Under the pieces are notes generated by a model. That model was not told where the DNA came from. It saw nothing but the letters and a program-made list of their open reading frames with translations, and ran no database searches. This document shows positions 7,596-13,837 of a stretch of 13,897 nt of DNA, piece by piece; position 1 is the first letter of the stretch; each line of letters starts with the position of its first letter. The DNA is from Acidobacteriaceae bacterium. Lineage in GTDB: Bacteria > Acidobacteriota > Terriglobia > Terriglobales > SbA1. Both the position numbers and the translations under genes were made by a program. The stretch lies in NCBI GenBank assembly GCA_003136335.1, contig PLEA01000314.1, forward strand, positions 1 to 13,897. Reading direction: 5' to 3'.

Positions 7596-7700
7596 AGTGC
7601 CGTTAGCGCCAGCCGCGAAGCGACGGCATACGAAAGCCAGGCACGTCAGTGCCTAGTGAGAGTAAATAAGGACGTGAGTTCCGGAGGGACGGCCAGGTTT
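7596..7700. repeat. REP-like intergenic repeat with several small hairpins
   Basis: The stretch holds GCCG/CGGC (7612-7615 and 7624-7627) and then AGGCAC-gtca-GTGCCT (7639-7654), a perfect six-pair hairpin with a four-base loop. TTCCGGAGGGACGGCC (7679-7694) follows. From memory, this order of parts (CGAAGCG-CGGCAT, a hairpin with GCAC/GTGC arms, then CGGAGGGACGG) resembles repeats scattered between genes in Acidobacteriota and other soil bacteria. No other copy is present in the window to prove it. No gene is visible here. Confidence 0.4.
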
Positions 7701-7731
7701 CACGGACTTGGCGGCGCCGGCTTGAGGGTGG

Positions 7732-8214
7732 CTACGCGCGGCCCTTCTTTGCCGCCGTTGCAGCCGCTTTCCCGGCGACTTCCCACGGACGCTTCGGCCG
7801 GTCTACGGGTGCCTTGTCGCGATCCTCGATGCGGTCATAGTGATAGGACTCGCTCACCGTTCCCAGCGACTCGTTGTATAGGCTTGGCAGACCCAGCGCT
7901 TCCTTCAACTCCTCGGAGAAAGACTGCAGCGATTTCAGGTGATCGGCGGTAGCCGGGATTTCTGTCTTGGAGGTCTTGAGAAACTGCTGGTATCCTCGGT
8001 TGATCAACTTCGAAATCTCGCTGCCAATCAGATAACCGGGATATGCGAAGATCTTAACGGCGTCGTCGGGCGCCTTTTGGATGGCAGCCGAGACATTGTA
8101 TTTGCGCAGGAAGACGCGGGCATTGGTGCCGGGGGCGTCGGTTACGTCGAACCCGTGATCGCGCACCCAGGCCAGCGCTTCTTCGTAGGTTCGTGCTTCG
8201 ATTGTTTTGGCCAT
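7732..8214 (-). CDS. Hypothetical protein, 160 residues
   Basis: I do not recognise a family. The product has no signal peptide and no membrane segment, so it is probably cytoplasmic. The first 30 residues (MAKTIEARTYEEALAWVRDH, then GFDV) look like a short alpha/beta unit. The middle is well-ordered mixed sequence with VKIFAYPGYLIGSEISKLI (about residues 53-71). The C-terminus from about residue 130 is low complexity, rich in Asp, Arg, Pro and finally Lys/Ala, and probably disordered. Codon use is like its neighbours (mostly G or C at third positions), which supports a real gene. The ATG has only weak purine-rich sequence upstream (AAGGAAAGG about 16 nt away). It is divergent from the cysteine synthase across 186 nt, which should hold promoters for both, but no convincing -35/-10 pair could be picked. 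Confidence 0.7.
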   Translation of the reverse strand: MAKTIEARTYEEALAWVRDHGFDVTDAPGTNARVFLRKYNVSAAIQKAPDDAVKIFAYPGYLIGSEISKLINRGYQQFLKTSKTEIPATADHLKSLQSFSEELKEALGLPSLYNESLGTVSESYHYDRIEDRDKAPVDRPKRPWEVAGKAAATAAKKGRA

Positions 8215-8400
8215 TGCTTTTTACTTCAACCTTTCCTTGCCGGCCTGTGCTCGTCTGTTAGATGCATACTTTATAAGGATCGAGCGTAACTTTACACGAG
8301 CTGCATCGCCGGGCGAAACTTATTCATCTAAACAAGCTACTACATACCTTGTTTCAGGCCACATAGCACATTACGTTGGTCACGACGTTTCGGTTCCCAT

Positions 8401-9408
8401 ATGGCATACGGATCTACAAGAATGGCGGCAATGTCGACTCCGGCAAAACCCGAAAGACCGCGCGAAGTGGCCCTAGGACTGGGTGAAACGCTCGGTCACA
8501 GCCTGATCGAGCGGATCGGCAACACTCCGCTGCTGCGCCTGGACGCTCTCACCAGCGACCTTCAGGGCGTAGCACTTCTGGGTAAGGCCGAATGGTACAA
8601 CCCGGGCGGGTCGGTCAAGGATCGCGCCGCGGCCAACATCGTCGCCGAAGCCCGCCGCAGCGGTCAACTGCGCCCCGGCCAGATTCTGCTCGATGCCACC
8701 AGCGGCAACACCGGCATCGCTTATGCCATGCTGGGCGCGGCCGAAGGATTTCCCGTCACCCTGTGCATGCCGGAAAATGTTTCGCGCGAGCGCAAGCAAA
8801 TCCTGCAGGGCTACGGCGCCCACATTCTTTATACCGATCCGGCCGACGGATCGGATGGCGCCATTCGCATGGCCCGCGAACTGGCCCGCAACCATCCTGA
8901 TCAATATTTCTACGCCGACCAGTATTCGAACGAAGCCAACTGGAAAGCGCACTATCACGGCACAGCAAACGAAATCTGGGAGCAGACTCAGGGAAGCGTC
9001 ACACATTTTGTTTCCATGCTGGGGACGAGCGGCACTTTTGTAGGAACGACGCGCCGGCTCAAAGAACTGAATCCCGCGGTGCAATGCATCTCGCTGCAGC
9101 CCGACTCATCGTTCCACGGAATTGAAGGCGCCAAGCACATGGCCAGCGCGATCGTGCCGAAAATTTACGATCCGCAACTCGCCGATCAGAATCTCGAAAT
9201 TGCCACCGAAGACGCCTACGCCATGGCGCGGCACCTCTCGCGCAACGCCGGACTGTTAGTGGGCATTTCCGCCGCAGCCGCCGTAGTCGGATGTTTGAAG
9301 ATTGCCCGCGAGTTGCCGCTGAAGAAAGGCCGGGAAGCCGTGATCGTAACCATCCTCTGCGACTCCGGGGACAAGTATTTAACTGAGAGATTCTGGAACG
9401 AAGGCTGA
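8401..9408 (+). CDS. cysM: Cysteine synthase family enzyme (PLP fold type II)
   Basis: This pyridoxal-phosphate enzyme is predicted to join an activated serine (O-acetyl- or O-phosphoserine) with a sulfur donor to make cysteine in the cytoplasm. Visible marks are IGNTPLLRL (about residues 39-47), NPGGSVKDRAA with the PLP-binding Lys73, the TSGNTG loop (100-105), GTSGT (208-212) that holds the PLP phosphate, and the C-terminal CDSGDKYLTERFW with the Ser that contacts the pyridine nitrogen. The length of 335 residues fits the family. Three in-frame ATGs (8401, 8422, 8431) compete and none has a good ribosome binding site. Homologues usually begin near residue 25-35, so the first 20-30 residues are uncertain. 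The next gene is a JAMM peptidase, as in the mec-cysO-cysM cluster of actinobacteria, which favours a CysM-like role over CysK, but this is an inference from context. Confidence 0.9.
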   Translation: MAYGSTRMAAMSTPAKPERPREVALGLGETLGHSLIERIGNTPLLRLDALTSDLQGVALLGKAEWYNPGGSVKDRAAANIVAEARRSGQLRPGQILLDATSGNTGIAYAMLGAAEGFPVTLCMPENVSRERKQILQGYGAHILYTDPADGSDGAIRMARELARNHPDQYFYADQYSNEANWKAHYHGTANEIWEQTQGSVTHFVSMLGTSGTFVGTTRRLKELNPAVQCISLQPDSSFHGIEGAKHMASAIVPKIYDPQLADQNLEIATEDAYAMARHLSRNAGLLVGISAAAAVVGCLKIARELPLKKGREAVIVTILCDSGDKYLTERFWNEG

Positions 9409-9430
9409 TGAAGTGGATGAGTCGGGTGCC

Positions 9431-9462
9431 CCACCCTTCTCGCGCCTTTTGCGAGAGGGTGG
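9431..9462 (+). terminator. Strong hairpin after the cysteine synthase gene
   Basis: CCACCCTTCTCGC (9431-9443) pairs with GCGAGAGGGTGG (9451-9462) across GCCTTTT: twelve pairs and one bulged base. It lies 22 nt after the stop codon and is followed by the T-rich ATTTTGACTTT, so termination or partial termination before the next gene is plausible. The string GGGTGCCCCACCC just before and inside it also resembles intergenic repeats that I recall from Acidobacteriota, so it may be a repeat used as a terminator. Confidence 0.5.
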
Positions 9463-9505
9463 AGATTTTGACTTTGGTCCATCACTGTAGCACTGCAATC
9501 TCGCG

Positions 9506-9940
9506 ATGCTGAAACTCGCCCGCCACGATTACGATTATCTTCGTCAACACGGCGAAGAAACCTACCCCCACGAGTGCTGCGGCATCCTGCTCGGTCGGGT
9601 CGCGGACGACGGAACGCGCGTCGTAATCTCGGCCGCGCGCTGCGGAAACACCCGCACCGACTCCGCCCACAACCGCTACAACATCGATCCCAAAGAACTG
9701 GTCCAGATTCAGCGCGCAGGCCGCGAGCGCGGCGAGGACATCATCGGTTTCTACCATTCCCACCCCGACCATCCCGCGCGTTGGTCGTCCACCGATCTGG
9801 CGGAGGCCCACTGGTTCGGCTGCTCCTACGTCATTACCAGTGTCCAAAAAGGGAAGGCTGCGGCGACAAACTCCTTCGAACTGACCGGTTCCGAGGAAGC
9901 TGACAAGCGCCTGGTGGATGAAGCGGTCGAAATCGCGTGA
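9506..9940 (+). CDS. JAMM/MPN+ zinc metallopeptidase (M67 family, Mec-like)
   Basis: The protein has 144 residues, is cytoplasmic and consists of a single JAMM domain. The zinc-site pattern is complete: Glu23 in PHECCGILLG, then His84, His86, Ser94 and Asp97 in HSHPDHPARWSSTD, which matches HxHx7Sx2D exactly. Bacterial stand-alone members cleave ubiquitin-like or sulfur-carrier tails. The mycobacterial relative Mec releases cysteine from the carrier CysO after CysM has loaded it. The gene follows the cysteine synthase by 97 nt on the same strand, with a hairpin in the gap, and this is the main reason to propose a Mec-like role. No ThiS/MoaD-like carrier ending in Gly-Gly is encoded in the window, so the role is inferred. 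The ATG has no clear Shine-Dalgarno, but the family-typical N-terminus begins right there. Confidence 0.88.
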   Translation: MLKLARHDYDYLRQHGEETYPHECCGILLGRVADDGTRVVISAARCGNTRTDSAHNRYNIDPKELVQIQRAGRERGEDIIGFYHSHPDHPARWSSTDLAEAHWFGCSYVITSVQKGKAAATNSFELTGSEEADKRLVDEAVEIA

Positions 9941-10075
9941 GGTAATGTAGGTATTCAAGTATCCGTATAAATATGCACCTAAATCGCTGGCTTACGGATG
10001 AAGTGACTGCCGGAACGGAATGTCGAGGGCGGGTATGCTCACATAACCAACTAAACGGCGCGAAGTTTGCGCGAA

Positions 10076-11155
10076 TTATATTACCATTCCGCCTTCAGCC
10101 TTCAACTTTTCCGCCTGATAGTGGGTAGTTAAGGCCTCGATCAAAGGCTGGAGTTTTCCGTCCATAACGGCTTCGAGTTGATGGACCGTGAAGCCGATGC
10201 GGTGGTCGGTAAGACGGTTCTGCGGGAAGTTGTAAGTGCGAATCTTCTCGCTGCGATCGCCGGAACCCACCATGGCTTTGCGCTCTTTCGCGAGAGCCTG
10301 CTGCTGTTTGTCCATTTCGATTTCGTAGAGTCGCGAGCGCAGCACGCGCATACCTTTTTCGCGGTTCTTGATCTGCGATTTCTCGTCCTGGCAACTGACC
10401 ACCGTGTTGGTCGGGATATGCGTAATGCGAACAGCCGAGTAAGTGGTGTTCACCGATTGGCCGCCTGGCCCGGAGGAGCAGAACGTGTCGATGCGCAAGT
10501 CTTTGGCTTCGATCTTGATATCCACGTCTTCCGCTTCAGGCAGCACCGCGACCGTGACGGCCGAGGTGTGAACGCGCCCCTGCTGCTCCGTCGCGGGCAC
10601 CCGCTGCACGCGGTGTACGCCGCTTTCGTACTTGAGTTGCGAGAAAACGCGATTGCCTTCAATGATCGCGATAACTTCCTTCAGGCCACCCGCCGACGAT
10701 TCCGAAGACGAAAGCACTTCGACCTTCCAGCGCTGAGTCTCGGCATACCGGGTGTACATGCGGAAAATTTCGGCGGCGAAGAGCGTGGCCTCATCTCCGC
10801 CAGTGCCAGCGCGGATCTCGAGAATGATGTTCTTTTCGTCGTTCGGATCCCTGGGCAGCAGAAGTACTTTCAGTTCTTCCTCAACCGCCTTGACCCGGCC
10901 TTCCAGTTGCGTGAGTTCATCCTGCGCGTAAGCGCGCATCTCGGCATCTTTCTCGTCGGCGAGGACAGCCTTGCTCTCCGCAATTCCCTTGGTCAGATCC
11001 TTGTATTCGCGGTACTTCTCGACCATGGGCGCAATTTCGGCGTGCGCCTTCGCGGTCCTCTGGTATTTCGCTGAGTCGTTGACAATCTCCGGCGACGCCA
11101 GAACGTTGGTCAGTTCGTCGTAGCGGGCTTCGATTTGGTCCAAGCGTTCAAACAT
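10076..11155 (-). CDS. prfA: Peptide chain release factor 1
   Basis: RF1 recognises UAA and UAG in the ribosomal A site and triggers release of the finished protein. The 359 residues match the family length. The peptidyl hydrolysis motif GGQ (231-233) lies in [16 protein letters not shown]. The stop-codon reading motif PAT (187-189) in [14 protein letters not shown] marks RF1, because RF2 has SPF there. The helical N-terminal domain ([15 protein letters not shown]) and the GTGGDEA segment (117-123) are intact. The start is secure from the family N-terminus, but its leader is unusual: one base before the ATG a GTCGTTG heptamer array begins. The best purine run (AAGGA) is 16 nt away, so no normal ribosome binding site is visible. 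Upstream on the same strand are the four-helix-bundle gene and DUF1385. prmC, a frequent partner, does not follow, since the next gene is convergent. Confidence 0.97.
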   Translation of the reverse strand: MFERLDQIEARYDELTNVLASPEIVNDSAKYQRTAKAHAEIAPMVEKYREYKDLTKGIAESKAVLADEKDAEMRAYAQDELTQLEGRVKAVEEELKVLLLPRDPNDEKNIILEIRAGTGGDEATLFAAEIFRMYTRYAETQRWKVEVLSSSESSAGGLKEVIAIIEGNRVFSQLKYESGVHRVQRVPATEQQGRVHTSAVTVAVLPEAEDVDIKIEAKDLRIDTFCSSGPGGQSVNTTYSAVRITHIPTNTVVSCQDEKSQIKNREKGMRVLRSRLYEIEMDKQQQALAKERKAMVGSGDRSEKIRTYNFPQNRLTDHRIGFTVHQLEAVMDGKLQPLIEALTTHYQAEKLKAEGGMVI

Positions 11156-11156
11156 G

Positions 11157-11187
11157 GTCGTTGGTCGTTCGTCCTTGGTCGTTGGCC
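11157..11187. repeat. Left heptamer array, inverted partner of 11641-11671
   Basis: Four consecutive heptamers of the GTCGTTG type (11157-11184; the second and third units each differ by one base) are followed by GCC. The last ten bases, GTCGTTGGCC (11178-11187), are repeated perfectly in inverted orientation at 11641-11650. The array ends one base from the prfA ATG and fills the place where its ribosome binding site should be. Confidence 0.8.
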
Positions 11188-11193
11188 AAACCC

Positions 11194-11565
11194 TTACGCG
11201 GCTTTACCGCTCACAGAGTTGATCAGGCCACTCAGAGCGCGGCTGACACCCTCGGCCAGCGCCAATAGTCGTGCCCCTTCTCCGTTCCGAAAGTATTGTA
11301 ATTCCTCAGCGATCAATACCTGCGTCTGAAGCTCCCACAGTGATCCCCGAGCATGCAGCAGGAAGCACACAAACTCCTTGTCAGAGTGGTGACCTTTACC
11401 CTCGGCAATGTTGCTGGGCACGGACACCGCGCGGCCCCGGCCAATCTGCTGACTTAAACCATACAACTCATGCTTCGGGAACCCAGTCGTACTCCTGTAG
11501 ATCTCCGCAGTCAATCTCATCGCTTCTTGCCAGACTCTCAAATCCCGAAAGGATGACGCAGACAT
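11194..11565 (-). CDS. Four-helix-bundle protein, 23S rRNA intervening-sequence (S23) type
   Basis: The 123-residue protein matches the family of small four-helix-bundle proteins first found in 23S rRNA intervening sequences and related in fold to the Avd accessory protein of diversity-generating retroelements. The hallmarks are [11 protein letters not shown] (residues 6-16), [13 protein letters not shown] (about 29-41), [10 protein letters not shown] (about 47-56) and [21 protein letters not shown] (about 69-89). No enzymatic motif is present, and the cellular role of free-standing members is not established. GAGG 6 nt before the ATG is a good ribosome binding site. The usual QxRRAAVSxPSNIAEG block here reads [18 protein letters not shown], one residue longer with two Gly. 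It lies wholly inside the pair of inverted heptamer arrays, with its stop 6 nt from the left array. Confidence 0.88.
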   Translation of the reverse strand: MSASSFRDLRVWQEAMRLTAEIYRSTTGFPKHELYGLSQQIGRGRAVSVPSNIAEGKGHHSDKEFVCFLLHARGSLWELQTQVLIAEELQYFRNGEGARLLALAEGVSRALSGLINSVSGKAA

Positions 11566-11640
11566 GTGACACCTCGGGAGCTACGTTAGCCCATCGTATG
11601 TCAGCTGTATGTGACGGATGACCAAGAGGAATTGGACGCG

Positions 11641-11671
11641 GGCCAACGACCAGCGACGGACGGCCAACGAC
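11641..11671. repeat. Right heptamer array, inverted partner of 11157-11187
   Basis: GGC (11641-11643) is followed by four heptamers of the CAACGAC type. The first and last are exact and the two inner ones are diverged. Read on the other strand, it matches the left array unit by unit, with exact outer and inner units and two differences in each middle unit. It ends 7 nt from the DUF1385 stop codon. Confidence 0.8.
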
Positions 11672-11678
11672 GCGTTAC

Positions 11679-12380
11679 CTAGGCAATCACCAACTCGCCG
11701 CCGCGCTCTTTTTCGAGCGACATGGCGTGGTCGAGGGCGGCGATGGCGCATTGGGCTTGCTCGTCCGACGGAGGCTTGGTGGTGATGCGCTGCAGCCAGA
11801 GGCCGGGGGCGGTCATCAAGGCGAACAGCGATCCGCGGTGCTTGGCCGCGAAGCGGATGATCTCGTAGGAAACTCCGGCGATGATCGGCAACAGTGCGAT
11901 GCGCGAGGCGAAGCGCGCCCAGAACGTGGTGAACGGGACCAGCATGTAGAAGCCGATCGAAATCAGCATCACGGTCATCAGAAAGCTGGTGCCGCAGCGC
12001 GGATGATAGGTGGAATATTTCTGCACGGCCACGGTGTTGAGCGGGTCTCCGTTTTCGAAAGCGAAGACGGTTTTGTGCTCGGCGCCGTGATATTCGTAGA
12101 CACGGCGAATATCCTTCCAGAGCGAGACTCCCCAAATGAAGAGCAGGAATAATACGAGGCGGATTCCGCCATCGACCAAGTTGAAAACAATTCGTCCTCC
12201 CAGGGAGGGATTGATCTTCTTGAGTTCCGTCGCCGCCAGCAGGGGGATGTATTTGTACATGAAAATGAAGAAGGCCAGTGAGATCAGGATGTTGACGGCG
12301 GCCAGCCAGTTGCTGATGGTCGCGGCCTTCTCGCGGGTTTCGGATTTCGTGGATTCCGCCTCGCTTTGCTTTGGCGGCAC
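11679..12380 (-). CDS. DUF1385 family membrane protein
   Basis: The 233-residue protein matches DUF1385 (the YqhQ-like family). Its hallmarks are EYHGAEHKTVFAFENGDPL (about residues 95-113), YSTYHPRCGTSFLM (about 122-135) and a C-terminal LMTAPGLWLQRITTKPPSDEQ block. Hydrophobic segments lie at about 24-43, 66-86, 131-153 and 158-175, so it is an integral inner-membrane protein. Its function is unknown. His and Cys residues in the conserved blocks hint at a metal or a catalytic role, but this is only a suggestion. In many bacteria it stands beside prfA and rpmE. Here prfA is next but one, with the four-helix-bundle segment in between. The start is GTG 12380 with only a weak CAGG upstream, inside a REP-like hairpin. 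Confidence 0.9.
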   Translation of the reverse strand: MPPKQSEAESTKSETREKAATISNWLAAVNILISLAFFIFMYKYIPLLAATELKKINPSLGGRIVFNLVDGGIRLVLFLLFIWGVSLWKDIRRVYEYHGAEHKTVFAFENGDPLNTVAVQKYSTYHPRCGTSFLMTVMLISIGFYMLVPFTTFWARFASRIALLPIIAGVSYEIIRFAAKHRGSLFALMTAPGLWLQRITTKPPSDEQAQCAIAALDHAMSLEKERGGELVIA

Positions 12381-12392
12381 AGTCGAGAGCCT

Positions 12393-12427
12393 GCCCTGAA
12401 CCTGTCGAAGGGCGGCTGTCGCTACGT
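12393..12427. repeat. REP-like repeat of the CPEPVEG type plus second copy of the 18-nt repeat
   Basis: Bases 12393-12413 form an imperfect palindrome with GCCCT and AGGGC arms around GAACCTGTCGA. This belongs to the widespread intergenic repeat whose translation gives the telltale CPEPVEG peptide, and the plus strand here reads ACPEPVEG. GGCGGCTGTCGCTACGT (12411-12427) repeats the sequence at 1955-1972 minus one T. The element fills the 53-nt gap between the permease stop and the DUF1385 start. Confidence 0.7.
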
Positions 12428-12433
12428 GCTCTC

Positions 12434-13690
12434 TTATTCGTAACGCAGGGCTTCGACGGGGTCGAGCTTGGACGCCCGCATCGCCGGGACCAGGCCGCTG
12501 ATCACGCCCACCACGAGCAGGACTGCGGTGGAAAGGATCACGGTCATCATGGAGATGCGCAGATGAATGTCGCCCTGGCCGGAATCGTCTTCAAACAACG
12601 GCCCCATCATGGGCAGCGTTCCCACGGACCAGGCGACGAGATAGGACAACAACACGCCAATGGCGCCACCGATCAGCATAATCAGCAGAGTCTCGACCAG
12701 GAATTGCAGCTTGATGTGGCGCTTGCGCGCTCCCAGCGCGCGCCGCAGGCCGATCTCGCGAATGCGCTCGTCCACCGACACGAGCATGATATTCATTACG
12801 CCCACACCGCCGATCCCGAGAGTCAAGGTTCCAATGAAGGTCAGGAGCACCTGCAGTCCAATGGTCAGAGCATCGATGACCGGACGAAATTCATCCCGCC
12901 CGAACATCTGAAATGCCTTGGGATCCGTGGGCGAAAAATTCTGCCGTGTGGCCACAGCGGCCAGCACCTGCGCCATCGCCCTCTTTTCGAACTGCGGGGC
13001 GATGGGCGCAAACACCATCACGGCGGCATAGCGCGTATTCCACAAATCACCGGCCGTGGAATACGGAATCCAGGAGGACTCATCGTCGCTGGAAAAGTAA
13101 TTGCTGAGCTGGATCTTCCGCGCCATGACGCCAATCACGGTGAAGCGCACGCCGGAGACTTGCACCGTCTCGCCTACCGCGGGCCGCCCGCTGAACAACT
13201 CTTCCTTCAGCCGCCCGCCCAGGAAGATCACGCGCCGCCGTCCCAGTTCGTCCTCGGCGTTAATCCAGCGGCCGTCCGACGGGACTTCATTGCGCATTTC
13301 GCCGTATTCAGGACAGACTCCGCGCACCGGGGCCGTCCCAACCATGCGGTCGCCGTAGGCAATTCCCGGCCGCCGGACCGTTTCGAGGCAGACATGCTTT
13401 ACCAGGGGAGCCGTAGCCTTCACCATGTCGATATCCGCCTGCTCGAGTACTACTTTCTTTCCGGCGCGCTGGCCGCCCGGCTGCTCGCTGGTCTGCTGCG
13501 GCCAGCAGATGACCGCGCTCTTGCCAAACGCGTCAAAGCCATGCACCAAAACGCTGCGGAAGCTGTTGCCGTACGCGATGAGCAGAGTCACGGTCGCGAT
13601 GCCCCAGACAATCCCCAGCATGGTGAGGAAGCTGCGAGTCAGGTTTCGCTTCAGGGCGATCCAGGCTTCGAGAATGATTTCAATCAGCAT
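12434..13690 (-). CDS. MacB/FtsX-family ABC transporter permease
   Basis: The 418-residue permease is predicted to sit in the inner membrane and work with a separate MacB-type ATPase, which is not in the window. TM1 (about residues 21-41) is followed by a large periplasmic MacB_PCD domain (about 45-265). The FtsX domain has three further membrane helices (about 275-305, 325-350 and 380-405) and the motif GGVGVMNIMLVSVDERIREIGLRRALGARKR split around the second helix. It ends with the classic ASKLDPVEALRYE. Such mechanotransmission permeases export peptides, antibiotics or lipids, or transduce signals, and the substrate cannot be read from sequence. The family-typical N-terminus supports the ATG, although no ribosome binding site is clear. 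A second permease of the same family lies upstream. Confidence 0.93.
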   Translation of the reverse strand: MLIEIILEAWIALKRNLTRSFLTMLGIVWGIATVTLLIAYGNSFRSVLVHGFDAFGKSAVICWPQQTSEQPGGQRAGKKVVLEQADIDMVKATAPLVKHVCLETVRRPGIAYGDRMVGTAPVRGVCPEYGEMRNEVPSDGRWINAEDELGRRRVIFLGGRLKEELFSGRPAVGETVQVSGVRFTVIGVMARKIQLSNYFSSDDESSWIPYSTAGDLWNTRYAAVMVFAPIAPQFEKRAMAQVLAAVATRQNFSPTDPKAFQMFGRDEFRPVIDALTIGLQVLLTFIGTLTLGIGGVGVMNIMLVSVDERIREIGLRRALGARKRHIKLQFLVETLLIMLIGGAIGVLLSYLVAWSVGTLPMMGPLFEDDSGQGDIHLRISMMTVILSTAVLLVVGVISGLVPAMRASKLDPVEALRYE

Positions 13691-13727
13691 ATTGTCTGAT
13701 GTTGCAACGACTGGCGGAGACGTGAGA

Positions 13728-13832
13728 AAGTTTCAAGGTTTCAAGGTTTCGAAAGCTAGAGAATCTCGATCCGTTGTATGGATGTTGCCTCGGTTTGAAA
13801 CCTTGAAACATGAAACCTTTGAAAACCTTTGC
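13728..13832. repeat. Inverted array of GTTTCAAG units between two permease genes
   Basis: The left arm (13728-13754) is built of GTTTCAAG octamers, three in tandem with the last diverged. The right arm (13793-13832) holds the inverted, more degenerate units. GTTTCAAGGTTTCAA (13730-13744) has a perfect inverted match at 13795-13809. The 50-nt centre has no gene. A long cruciform or RNA hairpin could form. The design, tandem short units in two inverted arrays, is like that of 11157-11671 but with a different unit and no cargo gene. Confidence 0.7.
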
Positions 13833-13837
13833 TTCTC

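Larger units (their letters stand above)
11157..11671 (-). mobile_element. Putative mobile segment carrying a four-helix-bundle gene
   Basis: The 515-bp segment is bounded by 31-nt inverted repeats that match at 27 of 31 positions by hand alignment. It contains one gene and lies between DUF1385 and prfA, which are neighbours in many genomes. Without it, the DUF1385 stop and the prfA ATG would be 8 nt apart (base 11156 plus 11672-11678). There is no transposase and I see no target-site duplication, so movement would depend on an outside enzyme or on the encoded protein. Mobility is inferred from architecture. Confidence 0.45.

Noticed and set aside
8349..8377. Sigma-70 promoter TTGTTT - 17 nt - TACGTT for the cysteine synthase
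   Set aside because: Both hexamers match the consensus poorly, and many equally good pairs occur by chance in this AT-richer divergent gap.
9941..10075. A small carrier-protein gene (CysO/ThiS-like) after the JAMM gene
   Set aside because: I looked on both strands for a short frame ending in Gly-Gly here and in the cysM-JAMM gap, and found none.
10178..11074. A 298-codon open frame on the plus strand over prfA
   Set aside because: It is antisense to release factor 1, which has every family motif, and its composition (Arg, His, Phe rich) is that of a shadow frame.
11157..11671. CRISPR-like repeat array
   Set aside because: The heptamers are contiguous without spacers and the two arrays are inverted around a gene, so this is not a CRISPR. 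No direct target-site duplication was found outside the arrays either.
12371..13699. A 442-codon open frame on the plus strand over the permease gene
   Set aside because: It is antisense to a clear MacB/FtsX permease, is abnormally rich in His, Gln and Arg, and begins in a REP-like repeat (ACPEPVEG). It is a shadow frame of GC-rich coding sequence.
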